NCBI RefSeq assembly: GCF_029962835.1
Contig: NC_080586.1
Span: 70,557,001-70,621,000 of the forward strand
Length of the DNA stretch: 64,000 bases
DNA from: Magnolia sinica
Lineage: Eukaryota; Streptophyta; Magnoliopsida; Magnoliales; Magnoliaceae
Direction of reading: 5' to 3'
Position 1 is the stretch's first letter; each line of letters opens with the position of its first letter. Positions 1 through 11,418 of this stretch are shown one piece after another. The notes under the pieces were generated by a model, which saw nothing but the letters and a program-made list of their open reading frames with translations, had not been told where the DNA came from and did not search any database. The position numbers and the translations under genes are program-made.

Positions 1-72
1 ATAGAGTAGGAGCCACGCCAACTCTCCACCCTACACCAAAGAGAAGGATTTCACATGAGGTTCAATGGAAAA

Positions 73-812
73 ATGAATGTTGGTATCGGTCAGCGTATCG
101 GCCCTATGGAAAAATGATACGTACGGTGTCGCATATCAGAATCGGGGCCGTATCAGTCATAATTTTTTTAAAAGCAAAAAAATATAGAAAAATATTAGAA
201 AAATTGAAAAAAAATGAGATATCCAGGAATCTACCATTTTTTCGTGTTTTGGCCATGTATTCAATGGTGTATCGAACCATTCTTTGATGAGAATATTGTT
301 TATCAGTTTGACTTCTTGAAGGTCAATTAAATAGGCCATAATTAAACACAAATAAAACATGATTTGGTGAACTAGGGCCTATTACATTGAAATACAACAA
401 AAAGAAGATGAAAATATAAAAAAAGAAAGTGAAAGTTTACCATCCTTTCCGATTTTCCCCATAATGGTCCACTTCACTTTGATTTGTCGAATCCCATTCA
501 AATCATTTGTTTTGATCCCCAAATAAGTCTAGATCTAGTTTAAAATGAGTTTTTAAGCTTCTTCCATGGTTTAAATAAAAAAAGAAGAGGGGACATGAGC
601 GAAATTTTAGAAAAAAAATAAATTCAAAATTGGTTTTTTTTTTTTTTTTTGTGGGTTTATCGGCTTGTATCAGCCATATTAGCCCCATATCGGCCGATAC
701 AGGCCATTTTTTCCGCATTGGGCCAATACGATCTCATATCGTGTATCTTTTGGTGTTGATACGAATATGATACGGTTGTATTGGCCGATACGATACAAAT
801 ATTCATATACAT
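73..812. mobile_element. Dispersed AT-rich repeat with gatac/gtatc-rich ends
   Basis: Both ends are packed with short motifs such as tatcggcc, gatacg and gtatc in both orientations, around an AT-rich core with T and A homopolymers. The composition resembles the hAT-like elements at 10461-11886, 46343-47355 and 51200-52365, so this may be an old member of that family. I could not find a clean terminal inverted repeat or target-site duplication here. No coding potential. Confidence 0.35.
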
Positions 813-899
813 GCATGACTAAGATATCACCCGTCGATCTAATAGAGTTCAAAGACTCCTACTCAACCTCTCGACAACCCCAAACAGACTCCACTAAAC

Positions 900-2950
900 C
901 CTGATTGGCTGATTGAATCTTAGACACTCTTGGACTGCAAAAATACTAGCTGTAGAACATTTACAAATGTCTTTTAACTTGGACACGCTCCAAGAGGCAT
1001 TCGAGCCCACGGACATTCTAGCTCAATATCTTCATAAGATAACCAATCTCTCCCCTCCCCCCTCTCCCCCTCTCATTTTGAGGAATGGCATTGACTTGCC
1101 CTTCCGGAACAACCCCAAGATTTACCAACTTCCTGCAACCTTTGTTAGCCTTCGGAGATCACCTTTGAACACTAATAGAGAACAACCGAATATCCCTTTC
1201 TTTTACTAACTGAAACAAGGCCATATAATCCTCATTCCTATTACCAAACACTACTCCAAGGAGTCTTCCCACATGACTTAAAGCCTCCCGAACCCATCTC
1301 TTCCCTCTAACAATAGAAACCAACACCTCCCTACACCACATAGAGAGGGTTGAGAGGCACTAGTTACGCAGAGAGTTCTGAGCATCGTCGAGGCATAAAG
1401 CTTACCTAAGGGGAGGGACATCCAAAGCATCATCAAGGAAAATTGGAACAACAGACTTAAAAGCCCTAAGGTTGGCCAATGGAGAAACATTTAGAGAAGG
1501 GGAGAAGAGCCAAAGAATCAAGAACACCCAAAGGAATACCCCCTTCAAACCCGAGCGCAAGGGCCTATGACCAAGATTCGGGACTCGAAGAAGAAGAAGA
1601 GGAGGAAGGGGTGTGAAATGACTCTTAAGGGCTTTGTAGTAATAGGAGATGGACCGCACAGGTGATTAATAGGAGACCCCGACACGTGTGAGAAAGGAGT
1701 CGAACTCACATGAGTCGACGAGGCTCCACCGGCATCCAAATGAAGGGTAAGGCAAGGACCAATTGTTAAATAATCCTCCTCGCCTACTCCATTTGTTGCA
1801 AAAAAGGAATGTCCAAAACACATGTCATCATCTGCAGAATGGGGGCTGAGATCTTTCTTGATGAGACGAACCTCGCTACCCTCAAGATCAGCTCCCCTAA
1901 CATCATCAAGTTGGCATGTGCCGCCTCCATCATCACACAGGGACATGTAACAGGCGCCCGTTGGCTAACGGGACAACGACTTGACCACCATCATTGGGCG
2001 TATTAAAAGCCTTGTAATGTTGATCTCTACATGACATCATCTGCCCCTATCCCCTCGTGTTGTTACGTAGAAAGACCATTGCTCGGGGTGCCTCTCGAAC
2101 AGAGGGCCTGACAATTGGCCATTAATGTTGGAGGATATGAAGACCGATTTCGCGTTACCAGCTATCCCATATCAGTCGATCCCTCGATAGGGAGGGGGCC
2201 ACGTGGCACTATCTCCATCGCATGATCAAATGAAGCATTAGCTCGACCAGATAGACTGGCAGCACATGTCACTCTCCATTAGCTGATGATGGCCTCGATA
2301 AGATCACATCTCTCCACGTGTTAGGCTGTCTGCGGAGAGTGATTGACCTGTCCGATTCCTGATATGTTACATTGATAGTAGGGGATATGGAGGGCTGCAT
2401 GTAGGGGGACAACTATCCCCTATTCAAATTTCAAAACATAGTGGGAGACACGTATTGACTTCGCCCGATCATCCTCAGCCATGCACCAAGGAAGTGGATC
2501 TCGCCTCACATGAGTGCCCCACATCATTTGGTAAATTGTTAGAGCACGGGATCAATGGACCTTCATCCCTCACAGGACTCAGGCTAGAGCAGACCAACTC
2601 CCCTAACCGACCTCCATGAACTCCGATAGCACCATTGTTGCCCATGGTGGATGAAGACCTTTCACAGACCACACTTACCACAAAATTATCCTCACCAATA
2701 ACTACCAGAATGGACTTGGGAACAGGGATTGATTTCGTTTGTCGACCACAGATTTTGGCAAGATGAAGATCCTCCCATTTCTCAATTGCCTGATCAATGG
2801 CAATCACCTCACTGAGATGAGACCCCTAGGCCACACGAACTTCTGCAACCCAAAGTTCCAAAGGAAGATATAAGAGGTGGAACTAGATGTCCTCCTTAGC
2901 AAACCAAGACCAATCAACCCATCTACAAAAGGAATGAACGGGGCCATTCT
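900..2950 (-). pseudogene. Possible LINE ORF1 remnant (DUF4283-like), heavily decayed
   Basis: On the minus strand, scattered open stretches resemble the nucleic-acid-binding ORF1 of plant L1-type LINEs. The best piece (2475-2900) reads like the ORF1 region where the text runs 'WEDLHLAKICGR...IPVPKSILVVIGEDNF', matching the family pattern of an IP-(R/K)-S hydrophobic strand. Pieces at 1159-1341 and 1545-1946 may be downstream ORF1 sequence. Stops and frameshifts are frequent. The assignment rests on weak pattern similarity; the region could also be other decayed repeat DNA. Confidence 0.3.
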
Positions 2951-4002
2951 GGAATTGACTAAGTGTATCATTGATTAGGTTGTGTTCTAGCTATATCTTG
3001 CATTGTTTGGCATGTCTTCTCTTGGAGATCACTTTCTTTCTCGACAATGGCTACATTGCTCGCTCAGAAGTTGTCCATCACCTATCACCCTTGCCACTAC
3101 AACACTTCATCGTCCATCACCTAGCATCCTCACCACTGCCACACTTCGATAAGTAATATTCTCCTGTGTTGCAGCAACTTGTCTCAATGTCATCGCACGC
3201 CGCAGCAATGGTTCTTTTTTTCCTTCTTACCGCCTTCATATTGCAATACTTTCGGGTCTTGAGTTGGTGATATGCGGCCTTTAGATACTAACACACACCA
3301 TCACTTTTCTTCACCCTCCGTCATGAAATGTGCTGTTATAAATTTTGCGTCTTTGTTCGAGCTTGTTTTGTTCCTCTCAAGATCTTTCGTTAGCAAGAGC
3401 ATAATCGGAACGCCATCTTTTGTCAAGGAATAGGTATTTGGTCTTGCTCGAAGCCCTGTGTTACAAATGTACCCATTGATGCCTCAATGGTTTATGGCAT
3501 GCATCCGTTGGCGCCACAACACACAAAACCTCATCCTCTTATCCTTTCCCCATTGAAAAGGATACAAGGCATCGAGTTCTTAAACGAATTGCTCCACCTT
3601 TCTTGAGAAGGTGGAAATCTTCCCACGAATGTACATGTGTTGTTGAATATCAACCATCTATTATCTTCTTGCTCCAGGGTTATCAACTTTGCAGGTTGGA
3701 TAACACGATCTCGCCCTCACCTTGTTTTCCTTAACCTCGAAAGACTGATCCAATAAGGTTGCAACAATTGCAGGATCATCTTGCATGTCCTCTTCTATAA
3801 AATCAAACAAATATTTTTTCTGCAAGCCCAACCAGTGCCTAGGAGCTTTTGTTGGGAATGGGGATGCAATATGCCCGACTGACGGCATCTATAATATATA
3901 TTGGGATTTATTCTTGCTCCTCTACTGAGAGAACACATCTACCAAGTCTCCCTCTTCCCATATTGGAATTTGGAACTGTTGTTGTGTTTATTTATGGTGC
4001 TT
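2951..4002. other. Unassigned decayed sequence, no gene recognised
   Basis: About 1 kb with only short open frames (for example 3661-3888 on the minus strand, 75 codons) and no domain I recognise. Base composition is close to neighbouring repeat DNA. Probably old transposon sequence, but nothing specific can be supported. Confidence 0.4.
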
Positions 4003-4250
4003 TAAGGCATTTAATGGGTTGATTTAGCTTAGTTTGACAAAGTCCTGCTTGTAGTCCCACCACTTTCCTCGATGGTTTAAATAATCTAGACTTTCTCAAT
4101 TGATAAATCGCATTCTCTTCCAATTCTAAGCATTTAATGGGTTGATTTGGCGTATTTTGTCGAAGTCCTGCTTGTAGTCCCGCCACTTCCCTCGATGGTT
4201 TAAATAATCTAGACTTATTCGCTTGATAAATTCTGATTCCAAAGCATCTC
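4003..4250. repeat. Two-copy tandem repeat, period about 123 bp
   Basis: The block beginning gcatttaatgggttgattt at 4007 recurs at 4130. The shared text runs through tcctgcttgtagtccc and ggtttaaataatctagact in both copies with a few substitutions. This is a simple local tandem duplication in otherwise unassigned DNA. Confidence 0.8.
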
Positions 4251-5008
4251 AGTATGCATTTTCTACAGTTTCCATTGTAGTTCTGTCTGTCATGTTATAG
4301 AAAAACCATGAAACCTTACTGAAATAAGAGTGACCTTCTTCTATTCGGACATGGTTTTGTAGCTAAAATATTAGCAACGCATGTTATCCAATCAAGGAAA
4401 GTTTTGGGCTGAAGTTTACTGATGAACTTTGAGATGTCCAGTTTCAGTCCTAGGTTTCGGATGGGATAATTTTAGTGCCCCAAGTACTTTGTACGCTAAC
4501 TTTGAAGCACCTCTTGGTTGAGTTGGGAGACTCAAAACCTTGTTGTCCCTTGTCTTTGCTTGGCATACTTTGATCCTCACTTCTGAAATTCCCTTTTTAT
4601 TATCTTCAACTTGTTTTCAATTCTTTGAACAACCTTCAACAATTAATCCAACACCGTGTCATGCCATTCTTGAAACTCTTTTAAATTCACTGAATTTATA
4701 AGATGAAGAATCAGCTTGTTGGTTATTCTGGCAAACTCCTCCAGCAACACGTTCCTCCATGGTTTCATGTACCCAAGAATTGAATCGGTTATATGCAATG
4801 TTGTCAAAATTGTTATGGTCTCACAAATCATAGCAGTGTTCAAATTATATTGAATCGCAATCATATAATCATAAGATTCTTTTTTTTTTCTTATAAAATA
4901 AAAAACGAATCTCAAAAAATTGTAACTCAAAAAAATAGAAAAAAAAAAACCAATTATCCGCTTTCCATCAATATGCACAAAGAAAGGTAATACAGATCAT
5001 GGTATCAT
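4251..5008. other. Unassigned AT-rich sequence
   Basis: No gene recognised. The minus strand at 4643-4978 is open for 111 codons but low in complexity at its start, and I cannot assign it to a family. Homopolymer A and T runs are present at 4879-4950. Confidence 0.4.
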
Positions 5009-5021
5009 CAATTATGAATAT

Positions 5022-5171
5022 ATATTTTTATTTTTTTTATTTTTTTTTACACACGCACACATACCCCCACACACTCACACTGTAGTGGAATTTCACCACC
5101 TATGGGTACTCGAACCCTTGACCAAGTGTTGAAACTCCAAAGAGTCTACCACCAGAGCAAGGGTAAGTACC
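5022..5171 (-). mobile_element. tRNA-derived SINE with target-site duplication
   Basis: Read on the minus strand, the element starts near a trinucleotide-rich 'ctctggtggtagactc' head. It contains a polymerase-III B-box-like gggttcgagtaccc, continues into a gtgtgagtgtgtg stretch and ends in an A-rich tail (T-run at 5022-5050 on the plus strand). It is flanked by caattatgaatat at 5009-5021 and 5172-5184, a 13-bp target-site duplication. A second copy with the same structure lies at 42606-42738. The right flank is also part of a 30-bp local tandem repeat, so the duplication here is slightly less clean than at the second copy. Confidence 0.65.
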
Positions 5172-5339
5172 CAATTATGAATATGTATGTGGGTGCATAT
5201 GCAATTATGAATATGTATGTGGGTGTATATGCAAGTATAGATGTGTCTTAGACTCGTAAAAGTTTTAATCACTCCATTCATTCCCATTTAAACCTATTTA
5301 TACATTTTTTAGTAATCATCATCATATCATCTAAAAGTC

Positions 5340-6810
5340 TTCAAGGTTTCATGGTGGAAAACATGACCCCCCGGGTTTCCCACCTTCAGTTCGCAGACGA
5401 CGTGCTTATTTTTAGCGAGGCGGATCTCTCCATGGTTGATAATCTCTGGAAGATAATTGTTTGCTTTGAGATACCATCAGGCCTAAATGTTAATATCACC
5501 AAATTCAAAATTTTGGGTCTCCCTCTTTGCATCAACAAACTCCTAAGCAATTTTCGGATAAGGTAATCGAGAGAATGGAAGGAAAATTATCCTAGTGGAA
5601 AGCTTGTCACCTCTTCCTTGGCGGTAGTTTGACACTCGTTAAAGTTGCCCTATCGAATTTGCCTCTATATATCTTATCTCTTTCCAAATGGCCCCAAGAC
5701 GATCTTACAAAAAATTGACAATTTGAGAAGGGGTCTCCTTTGGTAAGGTGCAGCTTCCAATCGAATTTCAGCTCCTCGATTGGAGGGAAATTTGTAAACC
5801 ATATGAGGACCGCAGCGCTGGCATTAAAAATCTAGAGGTCATGAACGAGGCTCTTTTGTGCAAGTGGGTTTGGAAGTTTGTTAATGAAGAAAACCTTTGG
5901 AGATCCATTATCAAGGGCAAACATGGAATTTCAACCTTTGGTTGTCGGACTAGACTCTCCTCTATGTATAAAGCTTCTCCCTTATGGAAATCAGTGGCTC
6001 AGCTAGAGAACAAGGTGTGGGAGGGAATCAGCTTCTCCCTAGGTAGTGGTGATAGAATCCGTTTTTGGGACGATATTTGGGTTGGAGACCACCGAGATAA
6101 TATTTTCTGCATTGATGGTACTATCGGAGTTTGGATTCACCCTTGTGGGTGGGGTTGAAGAAGAGGAATTCATCCAACTTCTGTAGCGACTAGAGGGTAT
6201 TTTGCGTTCTCCAAGTATGGCGGACTTCCTGGTTTGGTTGTGAGACTGATAAGGTTCATTCATGGTGAGATCTATGTATGATGCCGCTAGACGAAACTCT
6301 TCTCCTGTCAATTCCAGTCATCCGAGCCACATTTGGATGTATGGAGCCCCGCCTAACATAACAGCCTTTGCATGGCTTGTGAGGAAGCATAGAATTCTGA
6401 CTGTCGACGACTTGCGCTCCCAAACATGTGCCGCCTCTGCAAGAACGACGTTGAATCAATGAATCACCTCTTCGTCCTTTGCCCATTTGCTATGAGCTTG
6501 TGTGGCAGTAGCTTCACTTTCTTCGATAGTCCTTGGGTAATGCTGTGTTCAGTGGAAGGTTTATTTGATTCCTGGCATGATGGAATGCCAATTAAATCCA
6601 AAAAAGACAAGTGGAGGAAGGCATTGCTTGCTAGTCTCTGGACCTTTTAGTGGGAGAGAAATGATTGCTGCTTTAGGAATGTGTGTGGATCCATTCTGGC
6701 AGTGATTAGTGGGGTTTTCTCGCTTATTAGGGACTGGCCTTCTAATTAGGATTTGTTTTTGCACCCCCCCCCCCCCCCCCAAAAAAAAAATAATAATAAT
6801 AATAAAAAAT
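5340..6810 (+). pseudogene. 5'-truncated L1-type LINE: reverse transcriptase C-terminal part and zf-RVT region
   Basis: Remnant of a non-LTR retrotransposon ORF2. The reverse transcriptase piece at 5351-5566 contains HLQFADDVLIF, with the catalytic FADD motif. After frameshifts, 5748-6158 encodes the plant LINE region with WKFVNEENLWRSII and GDRIRFWDDIW. Then 6262-6650 encodes the zf-RVT segment, with FAWLV and CRLCKNDVESMNHLFVLCPFA (a CxxC...HxxxxC zinc-knuckle pattern). It ends at 6762-6810 in a run of C, then A, then taa repeats, which looks like a LINE tail. No endonuclease or N-terminal RT is present, so it is truncated at the 5' side and has several frame breaks. Confidence 0.8.
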
Positions 6811-6857
6811 GAATAATCATCCAAGCATTACATTGAAAAGAAGATGAAAAAGAAATC

Positions 6858-7345
6858 TACGCCTCATTAGTTATCCTAATTATTTGGGGTTGGCTACATG
6901 AATCCTATTCCACCATTCCACTCTTATCAAGGGTCAAACCTTCGGTAAGACCGTAAGTCATCAAGTCTTTTCTTACCACCTCTATCCACATCCTTTTGGG
7001 CCTTTGTTTTTTATAGCCTTTAATTGCGCGTTCTCACTCCTAACTAGCACAATTCTTGGTCTTTGTTACACATGACCAAACCATCCAAGTCTACTTCCCT
7101 CTTACTTATTTATGCTACTAAGTTCCCTTGAATGCATTCATTTCTAATTCTATCCTTCCTTTCTTGCTAGTTGCCACTCATCCAACTCAACATCCTCATT
7201 TCATACTACATTCCTTCGAATGCATTCATTTCTAAATCCATCCTTCCTCTTGCCATCCATCCGTCTCAATGTCCTCATTTCAGTTACACTCATCCTATGA
7301 ACACGTTCTTTAACTACCCAACATTCTGTCCCATAAAGCAAAAAT
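6858..7345 (-). mobile_element. LINE 3'-end fragment (minus strand)
   Basis: On the minus strand this matches the C-terminal part and 3' end of a LINE. The terminal ggattcatgtagccaaccc block and the repeated gaatgcattcatttctaatt text are shared with the LINE pieces at 11887-12336 and 57115-57265. No intact frame remains. It provides the uninterrupted counterpart for the LINE copy split at 10461-11886. Confidence 0.65.
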
Positions 7346-7382
7346 CTCAAAAATCATACCCTTTGCATGGATCTAAAATATG

Positions 7383-7938
7383 TGATGCAAGACAATTAAT
7401 CACTTGCTCTAAAAGCCCTAACTGATAGAACATGAAGAAATAATCGCTTTATCTCATAGCTCAGGCCCCACATCCATGGGCTAGGTCCTCGATTGAACCC
7501 TCCTCGTGGGCCCCAAATGCATGGGTTCTGCCTCACACTGGCCCAAATCACATGGGTTCTGCGGGCCGCCCTCGCATCCCACAAGCCACCCCACTCGAGC
7601 CTGGTGTGAAAATGCCATTGCATTAATCACCCCCGGTGAGGAGTTTCAAACACGAGACCTCTTGCTCTGATACCAATTTGATGCGGGACAATTAACCACT
7701 TGCTCTAAAAGCTCAAACTAATAGAGCATGACAAATTAATCCCTTTATCCCATAGCCTAGGCCCCACATGCATGGGTTAGGTCCTCGGCTGAACCCTCCT
7801 CGTGAGCCCTAAATGCATGGGTTCCACCCCCTCATGTGCCCCAAATCACATGGGTTCTTCAGGCTGCCCACCTCGAGTGTGCCCCCGCATCCCACAGGCC
7901 ACCCCATTCGAGCCCGGCATGAAAATGCCCTTGCATTA
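7383..7938 (-). mobile_element. TRIM (terminal-repeat retrotransposon in miniature), complete with TSD
   Basis: Two direct repeats, 7383-7625 (243 bp) and 7679-7938 (260 bp), flank an internal region of only 53 bp (7626-7678). On the minus strand each repeat begins taatgcaa and the upstream one ends gcatca. Three bases later comes tggtatcagagc (7664-7675), the standard primer-binding site complementary to initiator tRNA-Met. The short internal region ends with a G-run next to the second repeat, a weak polypurine tract. A 5-bp duplication atatg flanks the element at 7378-7382 and 7939-7943. It has no coding capacity, so it must have depended on enzymes of another LTR element. Confidence 0.8.
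7664..7675 (-). promoter_or_regulatory. Primer-binding site for initiator tRNA-Met
   Basis: tggtatcagagc on the minus strand, three bases after the end of the TRIM long terminal repeat. This is the usual minus-strand priming site of plant copia and TRIM elements. Confidence 0.8.
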
Positions 7939-7943
7939 ATATG

Positions 7944-8826
7944 TAAAGAATTCTTGAAAAAGTACACCATGAGAAATGATAGGTGTAAGGATTTTTCAAG
8001 AAAAATACCTCAGAAGTCAAATACATCCAAAAGAAAATTTCTCTTCAATATCAAAAATCGTTTTGTCCCTTTTCTTGTGCAGAAACACATGGGAACATAC
8101 ATCGTTCAATTCCATTGAGAGATGAGAAAGGTATCTTCAAGGTTTATGGGTATTTAAAAACCATAAATCCTCTCCATTTCTCGCAGACCTTATAAACAAA
8201 CAAAAGTAAAGCAATATCTTAAGAGGAAGGGCCATAAATGGCTTTTACATACAAAAGGGGAAACAACTGAAACCAGAATGGAAGAAAATTGAGCAAGTGG
8301 ACTTTCTTTTTTAATACATGTGGGACAACCTATCTGTGTCCCACAATAATCTCATGATTTGTATGAAGCAAACAATCCACAATATTAGAATTATACGTTA
8401 TTGGTACAATTTTTTGGTGCTTGTGATTCTAGTGTACTATTCATATCGTGCACTGCACAATACGATATGAATTATAGCAATTCATATTATGAATCATAAT
8501 AATTCATATTGACTACTGTTGAAGTGGGGCTGGCCATAGGCTGCATTTGGATGAAGAGGGGGTGGGATTAAGACTGACTTTTTCCAGACATTTGGGACAG
8601 TTTAGTGGGTTAGTTTATGGTTTGGTGGAGGAAACTTTGAGGAAGTGCTTGGGGATACTGGCAGTAGGTTTTAGGACTTTGTGGGGACAGTTGAGGGTTG
8701 GTCTGGGCCAGGAATTATGGAACTGGATGCTGAACAGATACTTTAGGATGCAGAAAAAATAACTGTAAGATGGGTAGTGTAACAAGTCCCCAAGAGATTG
8801 GAACTTGTTCGGATAACAATCAGTGC
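7944..8826. other. Unassigned sequence upstream of the CUE gene
   Basis: AT-rich DNA with no recognised gene. A G-rich open stretch at 8547-8762 resembles no family I know. Part of this region could hold promoter or untranslated exon sequence of the CUE gene, but no TATA box or start site stands out. Confidence 0.35.
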
Positions 8827-8957
8827 AATTAGATCAATAGATTGGCAACAAACCGGCCATCTGAATCATCGGATGGTGGCTGGAATATTTACCAATCTGA
8901 TCAATAAATTGGCAGCAAACTGGCCACTCCAATCCTCAGATGGTGGCTGGAATATGA
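8827..8957. repeat. Two 67-bp tandem repeats upstream of the CUE gene
   Basis: gatcaatagattggcaacaa at 8832 recurs as gatcaataaattggcagc at 8899. Both copies run on to gatggtggctggaatat. The pair sits 300 to 430 bp upstream of the CUE gene start codon. Confidence 0.75.
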
Positions 8958-9262
8958 GAGAGGGAGGGAGGGTGAGGATCCACCTAACAGAAATGTAAGA
9001 ATATTTCTGGATCATATTAGGATTGATTTTTGCATTCAGTTTAACAGTCATGATCTCCATTGTAATAGTGCGATTTATGCATACTCATTTACTTTTCTCT
9101 GTAATATCTTGTATTCTTCATCTAGGATATCCAGTATGCCATCCTTTTTTTTGACTTTGTAATTTGTAATAAAAAACATGATTTGATGTTAGCAAGATAT
9201 TATTGATGATTAATCTTGGATTGCACCATTTTCTTTTTATTGTACTGCAGGTCTGAGAATAA

Positions 9263-11326
9263 ATGGGTTTCAATGCAGTCTTTCGTTCTCTACAGGAGAT
9301 TTTTCCTCAGGTACAATGCTTTTTTTTGTTTTTTAAAATTTCATTTCCCTTTTCTATTGGATATGCTCAAATTTGTTTTGGAATTTGTTTGAGCAGATTT
9401 TCCCTTTTCTTGAGAATTTGGTAGTTTATATCAGGGCTATCATAAGATTATTGCCTGGCTAACTGCTTTTTCCCAACAATCCTCAGATGGGGCCCACTTT
9501 TCTGTAACCCCGTCCATTCATCTTGTAAACCCTGTTTTGGATGAGCCACAACCCAAGACATCATCCCTTAAGAGGTTTCTAACCATCTAATTTTTGGATT
9601 CGAATGAAGACTTGTCAAATTATATAAATCTATGGTCCACTTTTAAAGGGAAGAAGTGTACCAGTTGGACAGTTAGGAATTAGGGTCTTCCAATGGGGAA
9701 TTCTTCTATCGTAATGATCCATCTATGATGCGAACTGCCAGATGAGCAGTCTGGATCCCTGAATCCCTGAAATGTAGGCACTACTACTCAGTTTCTGTGT
9801 CAAGATAAAATGGTGCTTTGCTTAAATCGAGCTTTGTAGTGAACCTTATACCATACCTTGGCATTTAAATTTGTCATTCTTGATAAATAGATAATTAGTA
9901 TCTAGCACTAGATGTAAAGTATGGGCCAATGGTGAAGCAACAGTATAGAATTGAATATACTCGAATAGGGTAGGAGCACAAACCAACTTGAAGATTAAAT
10001 CCAACCTTAAGATGCCCTAACTAATCAATTTTCTTGAATTTGCATCAGAAAATAGAGAAAATGTGAGACTTCTCCTTGCGATCAAAGGAAAAGTTTTTTT
10101 ATTTTTATTTTTATTTTTTAAAAAAAGATTTCCTTTCTTTTCCTGCCTAGTTCTCTCTTTTGAACCGGTGAAAGAAAATTTCTGTTAATATTCGATAAAA
10201 AAAAAATTTATGGAGTGTCAGCATGTCACCACCAAAACTTAAGTTCTCTATGGTTCTAGAAGAGGGCCACTTCTGGAAGATTCTTCCAATCACAGGAAAC
10301 ATTTTTAAAAAAGCATTATTTTAATAGAAAAATTCATGTCATGTTACTATATTTCCATATGTACTGGTTCATATAGCCTTGTATAGGAATCCTTGTTAGT
10401 TGAAGTCATCGACATCATCATCTTTTAAGCCTTTTCCCAATCACTTGGGGTCACTACATGCAGTGATTTCAGTATCGGCCGATACTATTCATATTGCATG
10501 GTGCCAATATGAAACTAGGTTGTAGTTGGGAAACTTCCCTAGTATCGATTGATAGTAACAGCGATGGCATAATGTCCCACTAGATCTCTGAGATTATCGC
10601 TATTATTAGTTCCACGACATCGTCGATTTGGATCATACTTATTGATGATATTGCACTTGTTTTTTTTTTTTTATATTTGGGGGTGGGGGGCCCCCTTTCG
10701 CAAAATTTGGAAATTTGCCAAAATTCCACGGAAACCCCATCTTGTCCATAGTTTTTTGCTGGGATTACATTGCTAAGGGTATCTTGACTAGTTATTTTCA
10801 TTTTTTTAGAGAGACAAGGGGATTTGGGTGTTGAAATCCAGATTGGAGAGCATGTGGTACCAAAAACCCAATCGGTTGTTTTGTTTTTTTTTCTAATTTA
10901 TACTGTTTTCTCTTGTTTAAATTGCTTTGAATAAATGAAGTTATAAATGATTTTGCATGCTTTGCTTGATCAATCATGGATTTTAACCTCCTATTTTTTA
11001 ATTTGGAAAAAATGGGGATTTTTGGGAAAAATCTGAAAATTTTCCAATTTCACCCATTTAACTTGCAATTAGAGTGTGGAAAAATCATGTGAGAGTGAGC
11101 GGAGGTTGATATACAGATTGACAGAACTTTTGAAAAAAATTATTTTTAATTAAAAATATCACAAGTAAATAAAGAATAATTAAAAAAATTACATTGACTG
11201 GATGTTATTTGCCCCTTATATTTATGTATTTATGAGTGTATGCTATGCTGATCTTAATATCATCACCTTATCTATTTATTTTCATAAACAAAATGTAATT
11301 TACAAAAATTATAAAAAATAATTTAA

Positions 11327-11418
<92 letters not shown>

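Noticed and set aside
5090-5140. Possible tRNA gene from the ggttcgag text
   Set aside because: Only the B-box-like half is present; the element has an A tail and TSD and recurs at 42606, so it is a SINE.
7664-7675. Possible tRNA-Met piece
   Set aside because: It is the primer-binding site of the TRIM, not part of a tRNA gene; no cloverleaf around it.
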